A DNA stretch of 8,726 nucleotides, taken from an uncultured Collinsella sp. (lineage in GTDB: Bacteria; Actinomycetota; Coriobacteriia; Coriobacteriales; Coriobacteriaceae). Location: positions 1 through 8,726 of the forward strand of contig CAAEOW010000101.1 in NCBI GenBank assembly GCA_900757705.1, in the 5' to 3' direction. The notes under the pieces are model-generated. The model did no database searches and was not told the DNA's origin. It saw only the letters and a list, made by a program, of their open reading frames with translations. This document shows positions 1-6,950 of the stretch, piece after piece; within the stretch, counting starts at the first letter, position 1, and each line of letters opens with the position of its first letter. Made by a program: the position numbers and the translations under genes.

Positions 1-2430
1 ACCCGTCGCACAGACGACCTCCATGAGCTCCGGCGGCAGCCACAGCGACGTACCCTTGCCCTTAAACGCATGCTCAAACTGCTTTTTGACGTCGTCGCCC
101 TTCACAAAGGTTCCGTCGGCGAGCTTAACGCCGTCGAAGCGTGCCGGCAGCGCCACGATCTGCGCTCCGCCCTCGACGCGACCCATCTGTGCCGCACCCG
201 AGGACTTACGCACGCCAAAACACTCGGCAACCGCTACGACCGGGTACTCCAGACCCTTGGACGCATGCACCGTCATGATGCGTACCGCGCCGTCGCCCTC
301 CTCGTTGAGCGCGCCCGGGGCCTCCTTGCCCGCCAAGAAGCGGTCGAAGGCGAGCGCAATGGAGCGCGGCGAGTTGCCGAGCTCGGCCTCTGCCTCGGCC
401 ACGGCGTCGAGCGCCTTGAGCACGTTGGCGGCAATGGCCTTGCCCTCGGGACCACGCTGTGCCAGACGTACAAACCAGCCGGAGGCGTTGACCACGTCGC
501 GCGCGATGGCGGCGAACGAATCGCGGCCCACGCGACGGAGCGCATACCGCAGCACCTCGCGGGCGCGCGTCACGAGCGGCAAGTCTTGCAAACCCGGCAC
601 ATCGGAATCGCTCATGATGCCCACGTCGATGTTGCGGCGCGAGGTTTCCCCCGTCTGGTCGTCCAGCTTGGTCGCCAGCGCCAGGAACTCCTGAGCGCCG
701 AGCGCAAACATCGGCGAGGCCAGCAGCGGCATAAGACCCTGCGCCGTATCGGCCGGGTTAGCAAGCGCGCACACCAGGGCACGCACCGTCTGCACCTCGG
801 CTGCCTGGGCAAAGACCGAGCCGCCTGCGATCACGCAGTCGAGCCCCTGGTCGCGGAAGGCCTGCGCATAGACATCGGCGTTGGTCATGCGGCCCAGCAG
901 CAGGACCATGCTGCCCTGGGGCTGGCCCGCTTTAACGAGTGCTTGGAATCGCTCCGCAATCGCACGAGCTTTCGCCTGCGTTCGCTCCTGCGTACTGCCA
1001 CCGGCAACGAAAATCGCCTGGCGGCGCGATGCCTTCGCCTTGAGCTTGTCCTCGCGTTCGTCGCTCGGTTCAAGATCCAAGAACCCCTGCATCAAACCAC
1101 CGGTGTCGCCGTCAAAGACGCGCGCCACATAGCGCAGCACCTCGTCGTGGCTGCGGAAGTTGCGTACAAGCTTGACGAGCTCGCCGGCGGGGGCATCGGA
1201 CGTGGCGACCGTCTCGGACGCCGTCGTCGAACCCACCTTGCGCTCCTGGCGACGGAATACCTCGACCTCGGCACCACGGAAGCGGTAGATCGACTGCTGC
1301 GCATCGCCTACGGTGCACAGTGCGCGCTCCCCCGCGCCCGTCAGGTGACGGATCAAATCGACCTGCATCTGGTCGGTATCCTGGAACTCATCGATCATGA
1401 CCATCTTAAAGCGACCCTCATAGGCCGCTCGGATGGCGGGATAATCGCGCAGCGCCTCGTACGCCATGCGCAGCAGGTCGTTGTTATCAAGCGCGGACTG
1501 GTCAGCCTTGAGCGCGCGGTATTCCGCCTCCACAGCACGAGCAAGCCCCGCCAGCGCATCGAGCGCGGGACCACCGCAGGCCAGCACGATATTGATAAAC
1601 GCATCGGCAGCCTCGGCCTTGAGTAGCTCCACCTGCTCCTTAGAAAACGCCTTGCTCGCCCGAGGCATGCTGCACGACATCATGAGTCGCGCCGCATCCT
1701 CCATGGTTTTGCCGCTCGCCTCAAACGCGTCGATGGCATCGAGTGCCACCTGCGCTTTCTCGGTCGCGGCCTTGCTTGCGCCCAGCGCCGCACGATAGGC
1801 ATCGGCGAGTGCCGAGGTATCGGCCTGGCCGCGCGCCACGCACACGTCGTCCATACCGCCCGGCAGCTGGCTCGAGAGCTCCAGCAGCTCACGCACCAGC
1901 CCTTTAATGGTGGTACCGGCGCCAAACGGCCCACCCTCGCCCGCCATGGGATACCAAGCGTAGAGGGCCTTAAGCGAAGCGGCGAGCTCGGGGGCGGCAT
2001 CGGGCGCCGTCGCGCGGGCCAGCACATGCTCAACAGCCTGGTCCATAAGCTCGTCGGTATCGGTGAGCACCGTGAACTCGGGATCGATGCCCAGCTCCAA
2101 CGCATGTGCGCGCAGGATACGCGAGCACATGCCGTGAATGGTCGAGATCCACGCATCGTCGACGGTCAGGGCTTCCTCGTCCATGCCCTCGTCGATGAGC
2201 GTGCGGCGCACACGGTCACGGATCTCGGCCGCGGCGTCTTTGGTAAAGGTAATGGCGAGCACCTGGTCCAGATGCTCAACGAACGGACCGGATTCGGGCG
2301 AGAGCGCGTAGACGATGCGGCGCGTGAGGGTAAAGGTCTTGCCCGAACCGGCACCCGCCGAGACAAACAGCGGACGGTCGAGCGTTTTGACGATCTGCAG
2401 CTGTTGCGGCATCAAAGTCGAAAGATCCAT
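1..2430 (-). CDS. addA: AddA-like UvrD/Rep-family ATP-dependent helicase (3' end cut off by window)
   Basis: Motor subunit of an AddAB-type helicase-nuclease that processes double-strand breaks for RecA-dependent recombination in the cytoplasm. The reverse strand is open without interruption for 810 codons from ATG at 2430 to base 1. Superfamily 1A helicase motifs appear in order: Q motif (PQQLQ, residues 8-12), Walker A (SAGAGSGKTFT, 24-34, Lys31), motif Ia (AITFTKDAAAEIRDRV, 59-74), ISTIHGMC (95-102), Walker B (IDEFQDTDQ, 346-354, Asp347/Glu348), motif III (GDAQQSIYRFRGA, 375-387), LVRNFRSH (421-428) and VHASKGLE (721-728). Motif VI and any C-terminal RecB-type nuclease domain lie beyond the window, so the AddA name rests on the AddB-like neighbour and early motifs. 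A plain UvrD-like helicase is the alternative. The start directly follows the addB stop (TAG-ACC-ATG, same frame). A modest Shine-Dalgarno, AGAAGGGA, ends 10 bases before the ATG, inside addB, suggesting coupled translation. Confidence 0.88.
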   Translation of the reverse strand, partial: MDLSTLMPQQLQIVKTLDRPLFVSAGAGSGKTFTLTRRIVYALSPESGPFVEHLDQVLAITFTKDAAAEIRDRVRRTLIDEGMDEEALTVDDAWISTIHGMCSRILRAHALELGIDPEFTVLTDTDELMDQAVEHVLARATAPDAAPELAASLKALYAWYPMAGEGGPFGAGTTIKGLVRELLELSSQLPGGMDDVCVARGQADTSALADAYRAALGASKAATEKAQVALDAIDAFEASGKTMEDAARLMMSCSMPRASKAFSKEQVELLKAEAADAFINIVLACGGPALDALAGLARAVEAEYRALKADQSALDNNDLLRMAYEALRDYPAIRAAYEGRFKMVMIDEFQDTDQMQVDLIRHLTGAGERALCTVGDAQQSIYRFRGAEVEVFRRQERKVGSTTASETVATSDAPAGELVKLVRNFRSHDEVLRYVARVFDGDTGGLMQGFLDLEPSDEREDKLKAKASRRQAIFVAGGSTQERTQAKARAIAERFQALVKAGQPQGSMVLLLGRMTNADVYAQAFRDQGLDCVIAGGSVFAQAAEVQTVRALVCALANPADTAQGLMPLLASPMFALGAQEFLALATKLDDQTGETSRRNIDVGIMSDSDVPGLQDLPLVTRAREVLRYALRRVGRDSFAAIARDVVNASGWFVRLAQRGPEGKAIAANVLKALDAVAEAEAELGNSPRSIALAFDRFLAGKEAPGALNEEGDGAVRIMTVHASKGLEYPVVAVAECFGVRKSSGAAQMGRVEGGAQIVALPARFDGVKLADGTFVKGDDVKKQFEHAFKGKGTSLWLPPELMEVVCATG

Positions 2431-2433
2431 GGT

Positions 2434-5400
2434 CTACACGTCCCTTCTTACAAACGTTCCTTCGTGGTTATACGAGCAGCGCGCATGCGCGGCCTGAGCC
2501 GACGTCGGGTCGACGGCGGCAACGTCGCCTGCCTCGAGTTCGTGCAGGCGCTCGGCGATGCCGGCCTCCACGCGATCGAGCAGGGCGTCGAAGTCCATGC
2601 TGCCACCCTCGCCGGGAAAGCCCTTCTTAAGCCCCGGGATGCGGCCGTCGCCGCGCTCTTCCTCGAGCAGCTCGGCACTCGCGGCGCCGCGCAGCGCCGG
2701 TTTGCCGCCCTTGGTCGAAAAATAGAGCGCCGCACGGGCATCCAGATCCAGCGCCCGGCGCATGGCCTGCGCATAGATAAGCGTCTGGGTATGGGGCGGC
2801 AGCCACCGCGGGTCGTCGATGGCGGCCTCGCCCGATTCCTCGTCGCGCACCGTGGGGTCGGCGAGTTTAAACTCCTCAACGCCCGTGCGATGCTTGTAGT
2901 CGATTACCACGGCGCGATTCTCGGCATCCACATCCACGCGGTCGATGCGCCCGCCGAGCGGCCAGCCGGCATACTCGACCTGGAGCTCGTTGAACGCAAA
3001 CTCCAGGTAGCGCGGCGCGAAGGGCGCGAGCGCCTCGGACTCGTAGGCAAGAACGCCCTCCAGCTGCGGCAAAATCTCGGCCACCTGGCGCTCCTCCACC
3101 GGGGAGAGCGGCACGAGCGGGCCCTCGGTACCGCGCTTGCCCGCATGCTCGGCCAAGGTCTCGTCAAAGACCTCGCGCAGCAGCTCCTTCGCGCGTGGCA
3201 GATTCATGGGTGTCACGCGCTCCATGCCCTCCTGGGGCAGACGGGCATGCAAGTGTTCCAGCACGTCGTGGACAAAGTTGCCCTTCTCCATATTGCCAAA
3301 GCCAGCGTCGATCGACTGGGGCTTCACGCGGTACGAGACGAACCAGCATAGCGGGCAGGTCGAATAGGCCTCGATCTGCGAGGCAGACGTCAGGCGCGGC
3401 ACCAGCGGCGCATCCTCGCCCTCGCCATCGCGACGACGCAGGACCAAATACGGAATGGCTTCATCGCTCAGGTGCTGAGGAGCTTCGCAGGTCACGCGCT
3501 CGCGCCTAAGACCTTCGCCTGCCGCGGGATCGAAGTCCCTTACGATATCGCCCTCACCCACACACTTCGCCTTGTCGGCGCCAACGGCCTTAGCGTCGTC
3601 AGCGGCCTTGTCGGCGTCAGCGGCCTTGTCGGCGTCAGCGGCCTTAGCATCGTTAGCGGCCTCGGCATGCGCCCGCAACTCGGTCCACACGGCCGCCGGA
3701 TAGCACTCGCGCGCCTGACGATCGTGGGTCACACGGGCGAGCGTAACCGGACCACGCGACGCTTGTATCGCGCGGCCAAAGCGTGCGCGCAGCAAGGCCG
3801 CAGGCTCAAGCGTCACGCCCTCGCGACCGAGGCTCGCCGTCAGCGTTGCCAGCGGGCCCTCCTCATGTGAGAGCGGATAACTGTCCAGGTCGACGTCGGC
3901 AAACAGCACGGCATCGTAGCTATCGGGGCGCAGGGCCGCCGCATCGGCAAGCGAAGTAAAGCGAACCTGGGCACGTGGCGCACGGTCAACCTCGTAGGTC
4001 TCGTAATCGTAGGCGGTGCTACGCTTGTCCACCTTGGTGCGAATGCCATCGAGCACGGGCACGGTCGCGGCCTGCGACACGTCGAGCGCGCGAGCATCGT
4101 TCATAAGGATGTCGATCGCGTGGCGCAGCAGGGCCACCTCCGCCTGGCGACGGGCCTGGCCGTCGAGACCACCAAGCGCGCGATCGGGCAGTGCCTCGGC
4201 AACGGCAAGCATGGCCTTGAGCGCCGTCACGGGCTTGTCACGCCACAGCGCCTGGAACACGTCCGAGACCACGCACGGCACGTTCTTAAACCAGTTCTCG
4301 TCGCTCGCCGCCTTGCGCGCGCCCCTCACCTGGCCTTGGACGCTCTGCAGCAGGCTCTTAACGCCCGCGGTAGTCTTGCTGCGCGAGAGACGCATATTCT
4401 TATCGAAGGTACGGGCATTGACGGCATCAGCGCCCGAAAGCGGACTGTAAATCCAGTCGGTAAGCTCCGGCGCGGGCCACCACTCAGTCTTAGAAGCTGC
4501 CCCTTCGTCGGCGGCCTTCATACGCTCGATCAGGTTGGCGAGCGCCGTGAACTGCCTGCCCGCAATGGATTGAGAAAACGCCGTGAACTCAACTGTCTCG
4601 GCAGCGATATGACGGGCCGCCAGACGAGAGGCGAGCTCACCGAACAGCTGGGGTGCCCGGGCAGAAACAACGAGCACGCGCACGGGGTCAGCGGGCGTTG
4701 CAGTAGCTTTATCGTCCTTGGACTCCTTGTGCGTTTTCACCAACGTATCGATGGCGTCCGCATAAGCATGGGCACGGGCATGGGGGCCGGCGACCTCAAT
4801 AAAGGCAGGCTGAGCGGCGGTCCCGCAAGCGGCATCAGACGCGACGGCGTCCTCCCTCAGCGGCGCGGCCTCGAACAGCACACCGCGGGCATCAAATGCC
4901 GCGGCAAGCTCCTCGCGCATCGCCGCCTGCTCGCAGGCAAGCAGTACGACGACCTCCCCCCCATTGTTCGCCACGGCAGACAGCAGCTCGAGCAGGCCGT
5001 GCGTAATCGACGTGATACCGCGCACGCATACGGCGCGGGTGCACGCCGGCAGGTTATCGGCCAGGGCATCGGCCATAATGTCAGCCGCCTCGCAGGGCTC
5101 GACCATATCTCGACGGTCCAAACCACCCGCGTAGGCACGCAAAAGCTCGAACACACGAGCCTCGGCATCGCTTTTTGGCTCAGGCTGGCAATTGTTGCCA
5201 CGGCATCGCTCGGCCGTCGTCCCCGCAACGCCCGGCAACACGTCGCGGGCCATGCGCGCAAGCATGCGCACTGTGCCCTGGCTGCGCGAAAGCGGCTGCA
5301 GGTCGGCATCGTCGAGACGCGTGACCATGTCCGAGAACAGCATCTGACGCTGCAGGTTGTCGACGAAACCGCGCCCGTCGCCCAAAAGCTCCCAAAGCGA

Positions 5401-5604
5401 GCGAAGCCACGATGTAGGCGTTTTGTAGTCAATACCCAGCGAAATCCCGGCTTCCGCCGCATCATGGCGACACAGGTCGAGCTCGGCAAACGTTGACGCC
5501 AGAAGCACGGCACGTCCATGGCGGGCAATAAGGTCGGCAAGCAACGCCGACTCGGCATCGCTCAAATCCGTGCCGGCATTGGTGGTATAGATTCGAACAG
5601 GCAT
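2434..5604 (-). CDS. addB: AddB-like PD-(D/E)XK nuclease subunit of a helicase-nuclease
   Basis: Partner subunit of the downstream AddA-like helicase. In characterised AddAB enzymes AddB cuts one DNA strand and recognises Chi. The protein has 1056 residues (B. subtilis AddB is about 1170). The C-terminal third holds a RecB-type nuclease: YSTCPLCWF (747-755), GNFVHDVLEHL with His779, GGRIDRVDVD (884-893, Asp888) and VVIDYKH (899-905, Asp902 and Lys904). These are the expected active-site residues. The N-terminal region is divergent, with no GxxGxGK(S/T) Walker A. The terminal iron-sulfur motif is degenerate: Cys750 and Cys1043 are kept, but the next two expected cysteines are Asn1046 and Val1052. 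Residues 651-680 are an Ala/Asp/Lys repeat linker. The ATG at 5604 follows GGAGG by only 3 bases; no in-frame upstream start was found in the sequence checked. The family call is firm and the AddB symbol likely. Confidence 0.88.
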   Translation of the reverse strand: MPVRIYTTNAGTDLSDAESALLADLIARHGRAVLLASTFAELDLCRHDAAEAGISLGIDYKTPTSWLRSLWELLGDGRGFVDNLQRQMLFSDMVTRLDDADLQPLSRSQGTVRMLARMARDVLPGVAGTTAERCRGNNCQPEPKSDAEARVFELLRAYAGGLDRRDMVEPCEAADIMADALADNLPACTRAVCVRGITSITHGLLELLSAVANNGGEVVVLLACEQAAMREELAAAFDARGVLFEAAPLREDAVASDAACGTAAQPAFIEVAGPHARAHAYADAIDTLVKTHKESKDDKATATPADPVRVLVVSARAPQLFGELASRLAARHIAAETVEFTAFSQSIAGRQFTALANLIERMKAADEGAASKTEWWPAPELTDWIYSPLSGADAVNARTFDKNMRLSRSKTTAGVKSLLQSVQGQVRGARKAASDENWFKNVPCVVSDVFQALWRDKPVTALKAMLAVAEALPDRALGGLDGQARRQAEVALLRHAIDILMNDARALDVSQAATVPVLDGIRTKVDKRSTAYDYETYEVDRAPRAQVRFTSLADAAALRPDSYDAVLFADVDLDSYPLSHEEGPLATLTASLGREGVTLEPAALLRARFGRAIQASRGPVTLARVTHDRQARECYPAAVWTELRAHAEAANDAKAADADKAADADKAADDAKAVGADKAKCVGEGDIVRDFDPAAGEGLRRERVTCEAPQHLSDEAIPYLVLRRRDGEGEDAPLVPRLTSASQIEAYSTCPLCWFVSYRVKPQSIDAGFGNMEKGNFVHDVLEHLHARLPQEGMERVTPMNLPRAKELLREVFDETLAEHAGKRGTEGPLVPLSPVEERQVAEILPQLEGVLAYESEALAPFAPRYLEFAFNELQVEYAGWPLGGRIDRVDVDAENRAVVIDYKHRTGVEEFKLADPTVRDEESGEAAIDDPRWLPPHTQTLIYAQAMRRALDLDARAALYFSTKGGKPALRGAASAELLEEERGDGRIPGLKKGFPGEGGSMDFDALLDRVEAGIAERLHELEAGDVAAVDPTSAQAAHARCSYNHEGTFVRRDV
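3565..3654 (-). repeat. 18-bp in-frame tandem repeat inside addB
   Basis: About five consecutive 18-base units lie here, two of them identical (3601-3618 and 3619-3636) and the flanking ones diverged. Each unit encodes six residues of the type (D/N)(A/D)(D/A)KA(A/V), giving a charged, alanine-rich linker at residues 651-680. It sits upstream of the C-terminal nuclease domain. The period is a multiple of three, so copy-number changes would keep the reading frame. It is probably a flexible or helical tether. Confidence 0.85.
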
Positions 5605-5652
5605 GGTCCTCCGCTCAAACTGTTCGCAATAATCAATGTATCCATCCTACCC

Positions 5653-5690
5653 GCCCACGCGGACAGATTTGCCCCACGCCAACAGATTTG
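5653..5690. repeat. Two-copy 19-bp direct repeat upstream of addB
   Basis: Units 5653-5671 and 5672-5690 match at 16 of 19 positions, sharing CCCACGC and ACAGATTTG. They lie 49-86 bases upstream of the addB start codon and abut the long inverted repeat. A period near two helical turns in a promoter-proximal position could be a paired protein-binding site, but it could equally be part of a repetitive intergenic element. No consensus sigma-70 promoter for addB could be picked out here. Confidence 0.6.
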
Positions 5691-5775
5691 ATCCCTTGGG
5701 GACGGAGGAAAACGGATCACCGAAGGGGTCAGTCTAACCCGGTGATCCGTTTTCCTCCGTCCTTAAGGGATCAAA
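5687..5775. repeat. Long imperfect inverted repeat (36-base arms), REP/MITE-like
   Basis: Arm 5687-5722 is the reverse complement of arm 5740-5775 except at two adjacent positions (GG at 5698-5699 against TT at 5763-5764). In plus-strand RNA these would be G-U pairs, giving a continuous 36-bp stem around a 17-base loop. The loop can form a small alternative GGGT/ACCC hairpin with the stem base. The arms contain GGACGGAGGAAAACGG. This is far longer than a normal terminator stem and neither strand has a proper terminal T-run. It most resembles a non-autonomous palindromic repeat element. No coding capacity or flanking target duplication was identified. Confidence 0.8.
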
Positions 5776-5800
5776 AAACCGCCCCCGGAGGAGCGGTTTT
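5773..5800 (-). terminator. Intrinsic terminator of the YerC-like gene (possibly bidirectional)
   Basis: The stem AAAACCGC (5775-5782) pairs with GCGGTTTT (5793-5800) around a 10-base loop. Read on the minus strand it ends in a run of six T residues (5778-5773), starting 24 bases past the stop codon of the YerC-like gene. Its distal base touches the long inverted repeat. It separates the YerC-like gene from addBA, which probably has its own promoter. Confidence 0.75.
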
Positions 5801-5823
5801 GCACAATTCGTTTTTGGCGCGGC

Positions 5824-6123
5824 CTACTCGCCATCCTCCAGCTTAATGAGGATCTTGCGGTAGCCACCGTACTCGCCGTTGAGCGCCTTGGACACACGGC
5901 TCACCGTGGTGGACGAAGCGCCGGTACGCGCCTGAACCTCGACATAGGGCTCGCCCTCGTCCAGATAACGCGCGACCTGCAGACGCTGCGATAGATCGCA
6001 AATCTCGCGCGGCGTGCAGATATCGGTCAAAAACGCTTGGATATCTTTCTCGTCGTCCAAAAGGCTAAATGCGTGGACCAGCTGCTTGACATCAGGCTTG
6101 TCAAACATGTTCTCGATATTCAT
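5824..6123 (-). CDS. YerC/YecD-family TrpR-related DNA-binding protein
   Basis: A 99-residue cytoplasmic protein of the Trp-repressor-like YerC/YecD family, presumed to be a transcriptional regulator. Known members have no well-established ligand or regulon. An N-terminal helical region (about 1-35) is followed by TPREICDLSQRL (37-48), which matches the TrpR core. The helix-turn-helix is at about 58-82 (VQARTGASSTTVSRVSKAL, recognition helix SSTTVSRVSKAL). The small size and the ending just after the HTH (YGGYRKIL) are typical of the family. The start at 6123 is supported by GGCGGTGAT just upstream, a near match to the full anti-Shine-Dalgarno complement. The gene is followed by its own terminator and precedes addBA on the same strand. 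In B. subtilis, yerC also lies close to DNA-repair genes (pcrA, ligA), from memory, but a functional link is unproven. Confidence 0.9.
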   Translation of the reverse strand: MNIENMFDKPDVKQLVHAFSLLDDEKDIQAFLTDICTPREICDLSQRLQVARYLDEGEPYVEVQARTGASSTTVSRVSKALNGEYGGYRKILIKLEDGE

Positions 6124-6447
6124 CGATCACCGCCAAACCCGCCAAAAGGCATCGAAGTTGATACTGACATCGGGCATCGTTCGCCCGTTCTATGCAATAG
6201 GGCAACGCCTGTGGCTTTTGCCCGTAGCAGTTTAGCACACCACCAAACTAAAGCGACAAAACTCTCTGCCAGCGGCGCGTTTTCTAGGACGAACGCCGTT
6301 TTGAAACCGAATGCGCACGCAAGCTCCACGAATATCTGAGACAATGGGCGGCCGAACAGGGCGGCACACCCGCTCGGCCGTCCGAGCCGCCGCAGCAAAC
6401 CGCTTCACGCGACACCAACGCACCCTGCGCAAGAAAGGATTCACACC
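6124..6447. other. Divergent intergenic region, YerC-like gene / YvlD-like gene
   Basis: These 324 bases contain no convincing gene. The minus-strand side carries a possible promoter for the YerC-like gene (6229-6259). On the plus side, a weak extended -10 (TGaGACAAT, 6337-6345) could serve the membrane-protein gene. Between it and the start codon lies a GC-rich stretch with a small hairpin (GCTCGG 6372-6377 with CCGAGC 6382-6387), which may be leader structure. Short open frames cross the region on both strands but lack ribosome binding sites or recognisable sequence. Confidence 0.5.
6229..6259 (-). promoter_or_regulatory. Possible promoter of the YerC-like gene
   Basis: On the minus strand an extended -10, TGCTAAACT (hexamer TAAACT at 6234-6229), lies 19 bases after a weak -35-like TTGTCG (6259-6254). 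It would give a leader of about 100 bases. The long spacer makes the -35 doubtful; the extended -10 is the better part. Confidence 0.3.
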
Positions 6448-6813
6448 ATGCGCTTTATGCTTAACTGGCTCTTTACCTCAATCGCCATCGCGATCGCCAC
6501 GTTCCTCGTCCCCGGAATCCAACCCTTCGGCTTTGCCGACGCCTGGGTCTGCTTTGCCTTCGTGGGACTGTTCCTCAACATCGTCGACTCGCTCGTCAAG
6601 CCGTTCCTGACGGTCATCTCGCTGCCGCTCACTATTATCACACTTGGTATTTTTCAGCTCGTAGTCAACAGCTTTATGCTCGAGCTGGCCAGCTACCTGT
6701 CGGTCAATCTGCTGGGCGCGGGTATCTCCATCGCCGGCTTTGGATCGGCCTTTATGGGCAGCTTCCTGGTATCCATTATGCGCAGCATTCTCGACAGCAT
6801 CGCCAGGAACTAA
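6448..6813 (+). CDS. YvlD-type four-helix membrane protein (Phage_holin_4_2 family)
   Basis: A 121-residue inner-membrane protein of the family usually labelled 'phage holin family protein' or YvlD. Despite the name, chromosomal members are not lysis genes and their role is poorly defined; B. subtilis yvlD belongs to an envelope-stress operon. Four hydrophobic segments are visible at about 5-23, 30-48, 54-78 and 90-113. The family signature is clear: Asn44, then VKPFLTVISLPLTIITLGIF (50-69) and Asn74. There are no phage genes nearby, which argues against a prophage holin. The start is supported by GAAAGGA ending 8 bases before the ATG. The gene appears monocistronic: divergent from the YerC-like gene, convergent with the Rrf2 gene, and followed by a terminator. 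Confidence 0.9.
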   Translation: MRFMLNWLFTSIAIAIATFLVPGIQPFGFADAWVCFAFVGLFLNIVDSLVKPFLTVISLPLTIITLGIFQLVVNSFMLELASYLSVNLLGAGISIAGFGSAFMGSFLVSIMRSILDSIARN

Positions 6814-6850
6814 TGCGACCGGATACGGACCGCCACAACATGCCAAAACG

Positions 6851-6881
6851 AAGGCCGTCCATCGCAACGATGGGCGGCCTT
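6851..6881. terminator. Bidirectional terminator between the YvlD-like and Rrf2 genes
   Basis: AAGGCCG (6851-6857) pairs with CGGCCTT (6875-6881) and CCATCG (6859-6864) with CGATGG (6868-6873). A G-U pair between them completes a 14-bp stem with a CAA loop. It begins 38 bases after the plus-strand stop codon. Plus-strand T residues after it are sparse (GTCATTTGT). On the minus strand it is followed by CGTTTTGG, so it can also end transcription from the Rrf2 gene. Confidence 0.75.
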
Positions 6882-6917
6882 GTCATTTGTCGAGCCTCAG
6901 AGGGCAGAAAAATCTAC

Positions 6918-6950
6918 CATTTCCACCCCGTCCCCAAATGGCAGGTGGGG
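6918..6950. repeat. Small inverted-repeat region just past the Rrf2 stop codon
   Basis: CCATTT (6918-6923) pairs with AAATGG (6936-6941). Alternative short pairings use CCACC (6923-6927) with GGTGG (6944-6948). On the minus strand the first hairpin is followed after 4 bases by TTTTT (6914-6910), so it may be a first, weak terminator for the Rrf2 gene. The minus strand also carries TTGGGGACGG, which is found in the long inverted repeat at 5696-5705. Confidence 0.45.

Noticed and set aside
70..1626. Plus-strand open frame of 518 codons antisense to the AddA-like gene
   Set aside because: It is antisense to a frame with complete helicase motifs. Its product is rich in Arg, His and Leu with no recognisable domain, as expected for a shadow frame in GC-rich DNA.
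2026..3351. Plus-strand open frame of 441 codons antisense to the AddB/AddA junction
   Set aside because: It spans the ends of two well-supported minus-strand genes and has no recognisable motif.
4120..5496. Plus-strand open frame of 458 codons antisense to addB
   Set aside because: Composition is that of a shadow frame and no domain is recognisable; addB on the other strand is well supported.
6120..6398. Small minus-strand frame ending in an ATGA overlap with the YerC-like gene
   Set aside because: The overlap looks like translational coupling, but the frame begins with TTG, has no Shine-Dalgarno and no recognisable sequence. It also covers the best promoter candidate for the YerC-like gene.
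6448..6813. Prophage lysis gene (holin)
   Set aside because: The family name contains 'holin', but the sequence is of the chromosomal YvlD type and no endolysin, tail or integrase gene is near.
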